DNA from: Giesbergeria sp. | GTDB lineage: Bacteria > Pseudomonadota > Gammaproteobacteria > Burkholderiales > Burkholderiaceae_C | DNA: 64,000 bases | Assembly: GCA_023150295.1 (NCBI GenBank) | Contig: JAKLLE010000002.1 | Span: forward strand, 29,053-93,052 | Direction of reading: 5' to 3' | Shown here: one piece after another, positions 8,598 through 16,152 of the stretch | Position numbering within the stretch: the stretch's first letter is position 1 | Layout: every line of letters begins with the position of its first letter | Position numbers and translations under genes: made by a program | The notes under the pieces: model-generated | The model's input: only the letters and a program-made list of their open reading frames with translations | Told to the model about the DNA's origin: nothing | Database searches by the model: none

Positions 8598-9702
8598 ATG
8601 GAAGCAGAACGCATCAACCAGATCGGCAACACCCTCCAGGACTTGGCCGCGCGCACGGCCGAGTTACGGAGGTATCTTTGACTTCGATGCCAAATTTGAA
8701 CGCCTGCGCACGGTAAACGCCTCGCTCGAAGACCCCTCGGTCTGGAACGACCCCAAGAAGGCCCAGGAGCTGGGCAAGGAGCAGAAGTCGCTCAACGGCG
8801 TCGTGCTCACGCTCGACAAGCTCACACGCGAGCTGGCCGACAACGCCGAACTGTTCGAGATGAGCAAGGAAGAAGGCGACGACGCGGGCCTGCAGACCAT
8901 CGAAGCCGAGGCCGAGAAACTGCGCCCGCTGGTGGAGGAGCTGGAATTCCGCCGCATGTTCAGCAACGAGGCCGACCCGCTCAACTGCTTTGTGGACATC
9001 CAGGCCGGCGCGGGCGGCACCGAGGCCTGTGACTGGGCCAGCATGCTGCTGCGCCAGTACCTCAAGTACGCCGAGCGCAAGGGCTTCAAGGCCACGGTGG
9101 AAGAAGAAACCCCCGGCGATGTGGCCGGCATCAAGAGCGCCACCATCAAGATCGAGGGCGAGTACGCCTACGGCCTGCTGCGCACCGAAACCGGCGTGCA
9201 CCGCCTGGTGCGCAAGAGCCCGTTCGACAGCTCGGGGGGGCGCCACACCTCGTTTGCCTCGCTGTTCGTCTATCCCGAGATCGACGACTCCATCGAGATC
9301 AACATCAACCCCGCCGACGTGCGCACCGACACCTACCGCGCATCGGGCGCGGGCGGTCAGCACATCAACAAGACCGACTCGGCCGTGCGCCTGACGCACA
9401 TGCCCACCGGCATCGTGGTGCAGTGCCAGGACGGCCGCAGCCAGCACAGCAACCGTGACGTGGCCTGGCAACGCCTGCGCAGCCGCCTGTACGACTACGA
9501 GCTGCGCAAGCGCCAGGAAGAGCAGCAAAAGCTCGAAGACACCAAGACCGACGTGGGCTGGGGCCACCAGATCCGCAGCTACGTGCTGGACAACAGCCGC
9601 ATCAAGGATCTGCGCACCAACGTCGAGATTTCCGCCACGCAAAAGGTGCTGGACGGTGACCTCGACGCCTTCATCGAAGCCTCGCTCAAGCAAGGCGTAT
9701 AA
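8598..9702 (+). CDS. prfB: Peptide chain release factor 2 (programmed +1 frameshift)
   Basis: RF2 reads UGA and UAA stop codons and triggers hydrolysis of peptidyl-tRNA. Translation starts at ATG 8598; after codon 27 (CTT, 8676-8678) an in-frame TGA (8679-8681) must be bypassed by a +1 shift to continue from GAC at 8680. The product is 367 residues (365 in E. coli). The codon-recognition tripeptide SPF is at 207-209 and the catalytic GGQ at 252-254, both within two residues of the E. coli positions. A simple ORF call gives a false start upstream in the second frame. It is followed 11 bp later by pepN. Confidence 0.97.
8668..8682 (+). promoter_or_regulatory. prfB autoregulatory recoding site
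   Basis: The sequence around CTTTGAC shows the standard RF2 frameshift signal: a Shine-Dalgarno-like GGAGG (8668-8672) three bases before the CTT slippery codon, an in-frame TGA and a following C, a poor termination context. Low RF2 activity lets the ribosome slip, so RF2 controls its own synthesis. Confidence 0.95.
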
Positions 9703-9713
9703 GAAAGCAACCC

Positions 9714-12464
9714 ATGCCACACCTGCGTGACGGGCAGGCGGCCCCTGCCGCCATCTTCCGTGCCGACTACCAGGCGCCCGCCTGGTGGATCGACAGCGTG
9801 GAACTCACCTTCGACCTGGACCCGGCCAAGACCCGCGTGCTCAACCGCATGCGCGTGCGCCGCAACGCTGCCGTGCCCGCGCAGCCCCTGCGCCTGGACG
9901 GCGAGGACTTGAACCTGGCCCGCGTGTTGGTGGGCGGCGCAGGCACCAGCTTCAAGATGGAAGGCCAGCAGCTCGTGCTGGAGAACCTGCCCGAAGGCAC
10001 CGAGCCGGTGGAGCTGGAGATCTTCACCACCTGCGTGCCCGAGAAGAACACCCAGCTCTCGGGCCTGTACGTGAGCCAGGGCGCCTTCTTCACGCAGTGC
10101 GAGGCCGAGGGTTTTCGCCGCATCACCTACTTCCTGGACCGGCCCGACGTCATGGCCAGCTTCACCGTGCTGCTGCGCGCCGACAAGGCCGCGTACCCGG
10201 TGCTGCTGTCCAACGGCAACCTGGTCGAGCAGGGCGAACTCGAAGGCGGCCGCCACTTCGCCAAATGGGTCGATCCGCACAAGAAGCCCTGCTACCTGTT
10301 CGCCCTGGTGGCGGGCAAGCTGGTGGCGCGCCAGCAGCGCATCGTCTCGCGTTCGGGCCAGGAGCATTTGCTGGAGGTGTACGTGCGCCCCGGCGACCTG
10401 GGCAAGACCGAGCACGCCATGAACTCGCTCATGGCCAGCGTGGCCTGGGACGAGGCGCGCTTTGGCCTGTCGCTCGATCTGGAGCGCTTCATGATCGTCG
10501 CCACCAGCGACTTCAACATGGGCGCGATGGAGAACAAGGGCCTCAACATCTTCAACACCAAGTACGTGCTGGCCAGCGAAGCCACGGCCACCGATGCCGA
10601 CTTCGCCCACATCGAAAGCGTGGTGGGGCACGAGTACTTCCACAACTGGACGGGCAACCGCGTCACCTGCCGCGACTGGTTCCAGCTCAGCCTGAAGGAA
10701 GGCCTGACCGTCTTCCGTGACCAGGAATTCAGCATGGACCTGGCGGGCAGCCCCTCGGCGCGCGCCGTCAAGCGCATCGAGGACGTGCGCGTGCTGCGCA
10801 CCGCGCAGTTCCCCGAAGATGCCGGCCCCATGGCCCACCCGGTGCGGCCCGACAGCTACATCGAGATCAACAACTTCTACACCGTCACCATCTACGAAAA
10901 AGGTGCCGAGGTGGTGCGCATGCAGCACAACCTCGCGGCCGACGAGGCCGCTGGCATTTCTTGCCGTGAGGGCTTTGCCCGGGGCATGAAGCTCTATTTC
11001 GAGCGCCACGACGGTCAGGCCGTGACCTGCGACGATTTCGCCCAGGCCATTGCAGACGCCAACCCTGGGTCTGAGCTGGCCCAGCGGCTGGAGCAGTTCA
11101 AGCGCTGGTACAGCCAGGCCGGCACGCCGCATGTGCGCGCCACGGGCCAGTACGATGCCGCAGAGCGCCGCTACACCCTCACCCTCACGCAAAGCTGCGC
11201 GCCCACGCCGGGCCAGCCCAGCAAGGCGCCCTTCGTCATCCCGGTGGAGCTGGGCCTGCTCACGCAGGAGGGACGCGCCCTGCCCCTGCAACTCGATGGC
11301 GAAGCCGCCCCCGGCGCCACCACGCGCACCGTGGTGCTGGCCGATGAGAGCCTGCAGCTCACCTTCGTGAATGTGGACAGCGCCCCCGTGCCCTCGCTGC
11401 TGCGGGCTTTTAGCGCCCCGGTGGTGCTGGACTGCGACTACAGCGATGCCGCGCTGCTGACCCTGCTGGCGCACGACAGCGACGCCTTCAACCGCTGGGA
11501 AGCCGGCCAACGCCTGGCACTGCGTATTGCTATCAAAACAATAGCTGATAGCGCAATACTGACGGGCGCTGAAGGCCAAATTGATCAAAAAATTCTGCCC
11601 GACAACTTCGTTCAGGCCATGCGCGGCGTGCTGCGCCACCCTGGGCTGGATGCCGCGTTCAAGGAGCTGGCGCTCACCCTGCCCTCGGAAACCTACATCG
11701 CCGAGCAGCTGGATGTGGTCGATCCGCAGCGCGTGCACGCCGTACGCGAGGCCATGCGCCTGCAACTGGCCCTGGCGCTACAGGACGACTGGCAGTGGGC
11801 CTACGAGCACCACCAGCAGACGGGCGCCTACCGGCCCGACGCGGTCTCTGCCGGACGCCGCGCCCTCGCGGGCATGGCCTTGTCCATGCTGTGCCTGGCC
11901 GCGCGCACCACGGGCGACCAGGTCTGGCCCGGCAAGACCTACCAGCGCTTCAAGACCGCAGGCAACATGACCGACCGCTTCAACGCCCTGGCCGCCCTGG
12001 TGGGCAGTGGCAACGCGCTGGCGGCACCGGCGCTGGAGCGCTTCCACGCACTCTTCAAGCACGAACCGCTGGTCATCGACAAGTGGTTTGCACTGCAGGC
12101 CGGCAGCCCCGACCGCGGCGGCAACGTGCTGCCCACGGTGCGCCAGCTCATGCAGCATGCGGACTTCAGCCTCAAGAACCCCAACCGCGCGCGCAGCCTG
12201 ATCTTCAGCTACTGCAGCGCCAACCCTGGCGCCTTCCACCGCCGGGATGCAGCGGGCTACGTGTTCTGGAGCGAGCGCGTGATCGAGCTCGATGCCATCA
12301 ACCCGCAGGTCGCAGCACGCCTGGCCCGCGCCATGGACCGCTGGAAGAAACTGGCTGAACCCTGGCGCACCGCCGCCCGTGAAGCCATCGCCCGCGTGGC
12401 CGCACGCGAACACCTGAGCAATGATGTGCGCGAGGTCGTCACCCGCGCACTGGCCGACGAATAA
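9714..12464 (+). CDS. pepN: Aminopeptidase N (M1 zinc metallopeptidase)
   Basis: Cytosolic M1 aminopeptidase of 916 residues (870 in E. coli) that removes N-terminal residues from peptides. The substrate-anchoring GAMEN motif is at 270-274 and the zinc site HEYFH at 306-310, followed by the third ligand Glu in LKEGL. The long C-terminal helical domain of the PepN subgroup (DUF3458 region and beyond) is present. An in-frame copy of dispersed repeat 1 (bases 11526-11592) encodes about 22 residues ([18 protein letters not shown]), probably in a loop between the middle and C-terminal domains. It sits between prfB and fbp with 11-bp gaps on both sides, so likely one operon. Confidence 0.96.
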   Translation: MPHLRDGQAAPAAIFRADYQAPAWWIDSVELTFDLDPAKTRVLNRMRVRRNAAVPAQPLRLDGEDLNLARVLVGGAGTSFKMEGQQLVLENLPEGTEPVELEIFTTCVPEKNTQLSGLYVSQGAFFTQCEAEGFRRITYFLDRPDVMASFTVLLRADKAAYPVLLSNGNLVEQGELEGGRHFAKWVDPHKKPCYLFALVAGKLVARQQRIVSRSGQEHLLEVYVRPGDLGKTEHAMNSLMASVAWDEARFGLSLDLERFMIVATSDFNMGAMENKGLNIFNTKYVLASEATATDADFAHIESVVGHEYFHNWTGNRVTCRDWFQLSLKEGLTVFRDQEFSMDLAGSPSARAVKRIEDVRVLRTAQFPEDAGPMAHPVRPDSYIEINNFYTVTIYEKGAEVVRMQHNLAADEAAGISCREGFARGMKLYFERHDGQAVTCDDFAQAIADANPGSELAQRLEQFKRWYSQAGTPHVRATGQYDAAERRYTLTLTQSCAPTPGQPSKAPFVIPVELGLLTQEGRALPLQLDGEAAPGATTRTVVLADESLQLTFVNVDSAPVPSLLRAFSAPVVLDCDYSDAALLTLLAHDSDAFNRWEAGQRLALRIAIKTIADSAILTGAEGQIDQKILPDNFVQAMRGVLRHPGLDAAFKELALTLPSETYIAEQLDVVDPQRVHAVREAMRLQLALALQDDWQWAYEHHQQTGAYRPDAVSAGRRALAGMALSMLCLAARTTGDQVWPGKTYQRFKTAGNMTDRFNALAALVGSGNALAAPALERFHALFKHEPLVIDKWFALQAGSPDRGGNVLPTVRQLMQHADFSLKNPNRARSLIFSYCSANPGAFHRRDAAGYVFWSERVIELDAINPQVAARLARAMDRWKKLAEPWRTAAREAIARVAAREHLSNDVREVVTRALADE
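11526..11592 (+). repeat. Dispersed repeat family 1, copy B (inside pepN)
   Basis: TTGCTATcaaaacaATAGCTGATAGCGC, a variable loop, then GGGCGCTGAAGGCC and an A/T-rich tail. It is clearly related to copy A but stays in frame with pepN without a stop codon, so the repeat is translated. Confidence 0.8.
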
Positions 12465-12475
12465 GGAGAACCCGT

Positions 12476-13483
12476 ATGGCAAAACGCATCAGCCTCACCC
12501 GCTACCTGGTGGAACAGCAGCGCGTGGCAGGCCACATCCCCTCTGAACTGCGCCTGCTGCTCGAAGTGGTGGCCCGCGCCTGCAAGAGCATCAGCCAGGC
12601 CGTCAACAAAGGCGCCCTGGGCGGCGTGCTCGGCAGCGCCGACAGCGAGAACGTGCAGGGCGAGATGCAAAAGAAGCTCGACATCATCGCCAACGAGGTG
12701 CTGATCGAGGCCAACGAATGGGGAGGCCACCTGGCCGCCATGGCCAGCGAGGAAATGGACGGCATCTACGTGGTGCCCAACCGCTACCCCCAGGGCGAAT
12801 ACCTGCTGCTGTTCGATCCCCTGGACGGCTCATCCAACATCGACGTGAACGTGAGCATCGGCACCATCTTCAGCGTGCTGAAGAAGCCCGAGGGCGACCG
12901 CGGCGTCGAGGAGACCGACTTCCTGCAGCCCGGCAGCCACCAGGTGGCCGCCGGCTATTGCGTCTATGGCCCGCAGACCACGCTGGTGCTCACCGTGGGC
13001 GACGGCGTAGCCATGTTCACGCTCGACCGCGAGCAGGGTTCGTTCGTGCTGACCCAGGAGAACGTGCGCATTCCCGAAGACACCAAGGAATTCGCGATCA
13101 ACATGAGCAACATGCGCCACTGGGACGAGCCCGTGCGCCGCTACATCGACGAATGCCTGCAGGGCAAGGAAGGGCCGCGCGGCAAGGACTTCAACATGCG
13201 CTGGATCGCCAGCATGGTGGCCGACGTGCACCGCATCATGTCGCGCGGCGGCATCTTCATGTACCCCTGGGACAAACGCGAGCCCAACAAGCCCGGCAAG
13301 CTGCGCCTGCTGTACGAAGCCAACCCCATGGGCTGGCTCATAGAACAGGCCGGCGGCGCCGCCACCAATGGCCGCCAGCGCATCCTGGACATCCAGCCCG
13401 GCCACCTGCACGAGCGCGTGAGCGTGATATTGGGGTCAAAAAATGAGGTGGAGCGCGTGACAAGCTACCATTCCGCGCTATAA
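12476..13483 (+). CDS. fbp: Class I fructose-1,6-bisphosphatase
   Basis: Hydrolyses fructose 1,6-bisphosphate to fructose 6-phosphate, the committed step of gluconeogenesis. It has 335 residues, the usual size for the type I enzyme. Typical blocks are visible: the metal-binding [19 protein letters not shown] segment near residues 118-136 and [16 protein letters not shown] with a substrate-contacting lysine region. The start ATG follows a GGAGAA site 11 bp after pepN. The stop TAA overlaps the -10 element of the tRNA-Thr promoter, so fbp and the tRNA are packed with no spacer. Confidence 0.96.
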   Translation: MAKRISLTRYLVEQQRVAGHIPSELRLLLEVVARACKSISQAVNKGALGGVLGSADSENVQGEMQKKLDIIANEVLIEANEWGGHLAAMASEEMDGIYVVPNRYPQGEYLLLFDPLDGSSNIDVNVSIGTIFSVLKKPEGDRGVEETDFLQPGSHQVAAGYCVYGPQTTLVLTVGDGVAMFTLDREQGSFVLTQENVRIPEDTKEFAINMSNMRHWDEPVRRYIDECLQGKEGPRGKDFNMRWIASMVADVHRIMSRGGIFMYPWDKREPNKPGKLRLLYEANPMGWLIEQAGGAATNGRQRILDIQPGHLHERVSVILGSKNEVERVTSYHSAL

Positions 13484-13484
13484 T
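13457..13484 (+). promoter_or_regulatory. Sigma-70-type promoter of tRNA-Thr
   Basis: GTGACA (13457-13462), a 16-bp spacer and a perfect TATAAT (13479-13484) precede the tRNA by 10 bp. The -10 box overlaps the fbp stop codon. Confidence 0.75.
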
Positions 13485-13494
13485 CTAAGTCTTC

Positions 13495-13570
13495 GCCGGT
13501 GTAGCTCAGTCGGTAGAGCAGCTCATTCGTAATGAGAAGGTCGGGTGTTCGATTCATCTCTCCGGCACCA
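13495..13570 (+). tRNA. tRNA-Thr (anticodon CGT)
   Basis: A 76-base cloverleaf: acceptor GCCGGTG pairs with the 3' end before an encoded CCA (13568-13570), the D-arm contains AGCTCAGTCGGTAGAGC, the anticodon CGT is at 13528-13530 in a TTCGTAA loop, and the T-arm contains GGTTCGA-like GTGTTCGATTC. From base 13523 on, its 3' half is also the left attachment repeat of the integrated element, so the present 3' half was supplied by the element. Confidence 0.95.
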
Positions 13571-13571
13571 A
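13523..13571 (+). repeat. attL: 49-bp direct repeat in tRNA-Thr 3' half
   Basis: It starts at the anticodon stem (TCATTCGTAATGAG) and runs through CCA plus one base. It is identical to 21764-21812. This restores a complete tRNA after integration. Confidence 0.95.
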
Positions 13572-13582
13572 TACAGCAAAGG

Positions 13583-13616
13583 AAACCCCGCTATCAATAC
13601 GGTAGCGGGGTTTTTT
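13583..13616 (+). terminator. Rho-independent terminator after tRNA-Thr (element-borne copy)
   Basis: AAACCCCGCTA pairs with TAGCGGGGTTT around a 9-base loop and is followed by a T-run. A near copy with the same stem follows attR (21824-21859), so the element carries its own version of the tRNA terminator. Confidence 0.88.
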
Positions 13617-13627
13617 GTTTCCCGTCC

Positions 13628-13649
13628 GATGTAAGGGCGGATGTAAGAC
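13628..13649 (+). repeat. Left arm-type repeat (putative integrase/excisionase site)
   Basis: Two GATGTAAG units in tandem (13628-13635 and 13640-13647) in a 22-bp block that recurs exactly at 21613-21634 by the other end. Position and spacing fit integrase arm-binding sites. Confidence 0.65.
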
Positions 13650-13685
13650 GATTTCGGGAATCCCACCCAGCACCAGACAAAAGAA

Positions 13686-13705
13686 AAGCCCCACGGCGGG
13701 GGCTT
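13686..13705 (-). terminator. Terminator of the leftward island operon
   Basis: On the minus strand AAGCCCC, a short loop and GGGGCTTTTCTTTT follow the last small gene (13724-13942). Confidence 0.75.
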
Positions 13706-13723
13706 CGGTCGGGGGCTTGTGTG

Positions 13724-13942
13724 TCAGCCCGGCGGGTGCATGAATGGCATCAGGGCCTTGGCGGCGGCCATGCGCAGGCGCAGCGGCAGGGCTTCATGGT
13801 TCATTGCTGCTAAAAGCCATTGCAGCGGGTCGTTTGTCTCAGGCAGGCCATGCACCAGCACAGGCCGATTGCGTGCGCCTGCGGGCCTTCCTGCGCCTTT
13901 CCTGCGGCCTCCCCAGCCGGTCGAACTTGATTGTTTTTCCAT
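13724..13942 (-). CDS. Small basic protein, GRRKGAGRP motif (phage packaging/DNA-binding-like)
   Basis: 72 residues. The N-terminal stretch GWGGRRKGAGRPAGARN is an AT-hook-like, very basic segment. It is followed by a helical block (DPLQWLLAAMNHEALPLRLRM) ending in MHPPG. This build occurs in small phage proteins that lie next to or are annotated as terminase small subunits; I cannot decide the role from sequence. It is the last gene of the island operon and is followed by a terminator. Confidence 0.6.
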   Translation of the reverse strand: MEKQSSSTGWGGRRKGAGRPAGARNRPVLVHGLPETNDPLQWLLAAMNHEALPLRLRMAAAKALMPFMHPPG

Positions 13943-14020
13943 GCCCGATTTTTTCCGCGAATGAGAAGCAGTGGGGTGTCGCCGGTTCGAGGGTTGTAAG
14001 GTTTGACCGTGCCCCCCACC

Positions 14021-14203
14021 CTACGGCACAAGCTCATCAATCCGCGCCTCTAGCTGGGCAATGTGCGCCTCCATGCAATCCATGCGGGCCTGCAACGCTG
14101 CAATGTCATAGCGCGTCACCTGCTCGAACTGTTCGCGCTTGGGTTCCATGTGCCTCAAGTAACGCATAACCCCGTCTAGGTTCTGCTCGGGTGTCCGGCT
14201 CAT
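14021..14203 (-). CDS. Small coiled-coil protein of the island
   Basis: 60 residues, almost wholly helical with heptad spacing (DIAALQARMDCMEAHIAQLE). Its ATG overlaps the TerS stop (ATGA at 14200-14203), so the two are translationally coupled. This suggests a partner or modulator of the small terminase, by analogy with paired small proteins in satellites; that is inference. No homologue is recognised. Confidence 0.6.
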   Translation of the reverse strand: MSRTPEQNLDGVMRYLRHMEPKREQFEQVTRYDIAALQARMDCMEAHIAQLEARIDELVP

Positions 14204-14619
14204 GAGAAATACTCTGCCATTTCGGGGTCACTTTCCCACGGCTTCAACCCGCTGTGCAGCGCCTTTTTCAGCCCCGCACTTTCTGGCCTTGTCGTGGCGC
14301 TCTTGCACAATCGCAGCTTGCCCGATAGCGCGGCCATTGTTCCCGCGTACTGGTTCGATAGCCTCGCAGCGGGGTTAATCGCGCCATCGATGGTGATAGG
14401 CCCGTCACGCAGCACCAGCGCATCGCAAAGCCTCTTTTGATGGTCTGCCATGCACAGCGCCTCGAGTAGCACCATGTCGCCGGTCGAAAAGTAGTTCGCA
14501 TCCAGCCCGGCGCAGATTGAAACCCACAGCGCAGCAGCACCTGGGGGCAGGCCATCGGGCGGCGGCGGGCGTTTTGTGTCGAATATGGTTGCCAGTGCGG
14601 CGGCGGATTTTCTAGGCAT
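14200..14619 (-). CDS. P27-family phage terminase small subunit (TerS-like)
   Basis: Small terminase subunits recognise pac/cos sites and recruit the large subunit for DNA packaging. The 139-residue protein follows the P27 pattern: a proline-rich start (PPPPDGLPPGAAALW), a helical core with a DxxLLEALC segment, a GPITIDGAINPAARL turn corresponding to the family's G...NP motif, and a C-terminal helix ending in SATTRPES. I chose the ATG at 14617-14619 (MPRKSAAALATIF) because the upstream extension is Cys/Pro-rich and unlike the family. No large subunit lies nearby, so it would have to act with a helper phage's TerL. The match is by pattern, not by alignment. Confidence 0.7.
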   Translation of the reverse strand: MPRKSAAALATIFDTKRPPPPDGLPPGAAALWVSICAGLDANYFSTGDMVLLEALCMADHQKRLCDALVLRDGPITIDGAINPAARLSNQYAGTMAALSGKLRLCKSATTRPESAGLKKALHSGLKPWESDPEMAEYFS

Positions 14620-14722
14620 GGTGTGATTCCTCGAAACTACAGGCTTTTGAACGTAGCTTGGACATGACGGTTTACATATTGGCAGGGGGCAGGTTTTTGC
14701 CACCCCCTGCACGCTCAGACAG

Positions 14723-15409
14723 TTAGGCGATAAGCTCCCCCTCGCCTGGGTAGCTCACACGGGCGGCAAGCTTCGGCACTCGCCTTGGTGCGGCGGCAGC
14801 TTCACGGGCGGCTTGCTTTTCGTAAACCTCAACGGGCAGGGCCTTGGATGCGATGTAGTCGCCAGCATCACGCGCCCAAGATGGGGCATACCCACCATCA
14901 ACATCGCGGGTGTCGAAGTAGTCCACACCATGCGGCGTAAAGGCCATTGCCGGTAGCAGCGTGCCGCTATAGCCCTCCGCCTCGATATTGGCGCGAAACT
15001 CCTGTTCGGCCCTGTTCGCGGCGTGCATCTCCTCGACTGCCCGCGCAACGCGCGCCACCCGTGCAACATGCTCGCCCACCGCATCGCGACACACCCGGCG
15101 CGAATGTTCGCCACGGATGCGCAGCACCTCGCGCTGTTGCAACTCAATCGCCCGGCGCAACGCTTCAATCTTGCGCGCAGTCTCGGTGATTCGCTTGCTC
15201 AAATTGTCTTGCAGGGCAACGCCAGAAAGCAGCCTATCGGCAAGCTCAATCGCGTTCGGCTCAAAGTCTTTGACATCGTGCGCAACGCGCTCGCTGTCCA
15301 AATCGTCAGCCAGTTGCCGGGCATCGGTCAGGGCTTCGCGGTAGCTGTCCAGCTTTGCAACGGCTTCGCGGTAGTCGGCATGGGCGGTGATATTTTTGAT
15401 TGCTTGCAT
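14723..15409 (-). CDS. Unrecognised coiled-coil protein of the island
   Basis: 228 residues. Residues about 15-140 are strongly helical, with long charged heptads (DSYREALTDARQLADDLDSE; KRITETARKIEALRRAIE). The C-terminal part has aromatic/Gly turns (HGVDYFDTRDVDGGYAP) and a basic Ala-rich tail. It has no signal peptide, membrane span or enzyme motif. It lies between the 64-aa protein and TerS in the leftward operon. A structural or scaffold-interfering role is possible for satellite proteins of this build, but nothing in the sequence shows it. Confidence 0.65.
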   Translation of the reverse strand: MQAIKNITAHADYREAVAKLDSYREALTDARQLADDLDSERVAHDVKDFEPNAIELADRLLSGVALQDNLSKRITETARKIEALRRAIELQQREVLRIRGEHSRRVCRDAVGEHVARVARVARAVEEMHAANRAEQEFRANIEAEGYSGTLLPAMAFTPHGVDYFDTRDVDGGYAPSWARDAGDYIASKALPVEVYEKQAAREAAAAPRRVPKLAARVSYPGEGELIA

Positions 15410-15422
15410 GGGGCTCTTTCGT

Positions 15423-15617
15423 TTAGATGATTTTGGTGGTGACGTTCTTAACCAGTGCCACTACGGCGCGGCGCTGTTCGGTGGTGAGATTGCGCGGCAT
15501 GAGTCCGCCACTGTTGGCAACGCCTACAGCGATTTGTTCCGCCTTGGCTTGCTCAAACTTCGCCAGTGCTGCGGCCACTGCGGCGGGCGGTTGTTGCCCG
15601 GATGATTTTTGGTACAT
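15423..15617 (-). CDS. Small unrecognised island protein
   Basis: 64 residues: a disordered start (MYQKSSGQQPPAAVA), a helix (LAKFEQAKAEQIAVG), then LTTEQRRAVVALVKNVTTKII. It is 13 bp upstream of the coiled-coil gene in the same operon. The conserved-looking helical arrangement and tight spacing support coding; function unknown. Confidence 0.5.
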   Translation of the reverse strand: MYQKSSGQQPPAAVAAALAKFEQAKAEQIAVGVANSGGLMPRNLTTEQRRAVVALVKNVTTKII

Positions 15618-15665
15618 GGCTGTCTTTCAAAGTTGGTGAATGAACGGATGCGGTGCGGCGGTTTG

Positions 15666-16037
15666 TTATGGGGCTTGCGCCTCGCCCAAGGTGCGCAACA
15701 CATCGCGGCAGTCACGCGCCACAAAGGCCACGCCACCAGCGCAGCGGATGCGCTCCAGGAATAGGGCTTGCTCAGGGCGCAGGCGTCCGGCCTGGGCTTT
15801 CACTTCCACACCCAGCAAGCGCCCATCCTTCAATTGCCCCAGCACATCAGGGCAGCCCGGCCAGCCGAAACGGATAAAGCGGTTGCCCACCCGTGCGGCT
15901 CCGGTGTTCATGCGCTCGGCCCATGCCACGGCGGGATGTGCTCTCAGTGCCTTCAAGACTTCCACCAGGGCGGCAGCCTCGGGGCGGCTGTTGGTTCTGG
16001 GGTTCTGTTGCTCCAGGCCGAAAAGGTCAGCAGTCAT
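15666..16037 (-). CDS. VRR-NUC-type nuclease domain protein
   Basis: 123 residues matching the stand-alone VRR-NUC fold, a PD-(D/E)xK nuclease common in phages and mobile elements. The core residues are visible: an N-terminal Glu-rich helix, GCPDVLGQL (catalytic Asp), and LLGVEVKAQAGRLRPEQ (ExK). The AERMNTGAARVGNRFIRFG strand also fits the family. It could process DNA ends or branched DNA during element replication. It follows the primase gene after a 115-bp repeat-rich gap. Start ATG at 16035-16037. Confidence 0.75.
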   Translation of the reverse strand: MTADLFGLEQQNPRTNSRPEAAALVEVLKALRAHPAVAWAERMNTGAARVGNRFIRFGWPGCPDVLGQLKDGRLLGVEVKAQAGRLRPEQALFLERIRCAGGVAFVARDCRDVLRTLGEAQAP

Positions 16038-16062
16038 TGCAAAACCTCCCCACCGTAAACCC

Positions 16063-16150
16063 CTCCGAAAACCACCCCCCTATTAAAGGGGGGGCGGAGA
16101 ATTTCGGCGTCGGAAGTCTCCGAAAACGGAGAAAACGGAGAATTTCGGCG
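16063..16150. repeat. Repeat-rich gap downstream of the primase (candidate origin)
   Basis: This noncoding stretch holds CGGAGAATTTCGGCG twice (16095-16109, 16136-16150), CTCCGAAAAC twice (16063-16072, 16118-16127), and a C6/G7 hairpin around tattaaa (16075-16094). It lies directly beside the replication gene. The pattern is iteron-like, but no function is shown. Confidence 0.55.
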
Positions 16151-16152
16151 GC

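Noticed and set aside
13430..13490. Possible reverse copy of repeat family 1 at the end of fbp
   Set aside because: A few blocks match (GCGCTCCACCTCATTTTTTGACC in reverse), but the encoded residues are the normal Fbp C-terminus.
13810..14040. 76-aa minus-strand frame overlapping the 72-aa island gene
   Set aside because: It overlaps the better-supported GRRKGAGRP gene in another frame, and its composition is not protein-like.
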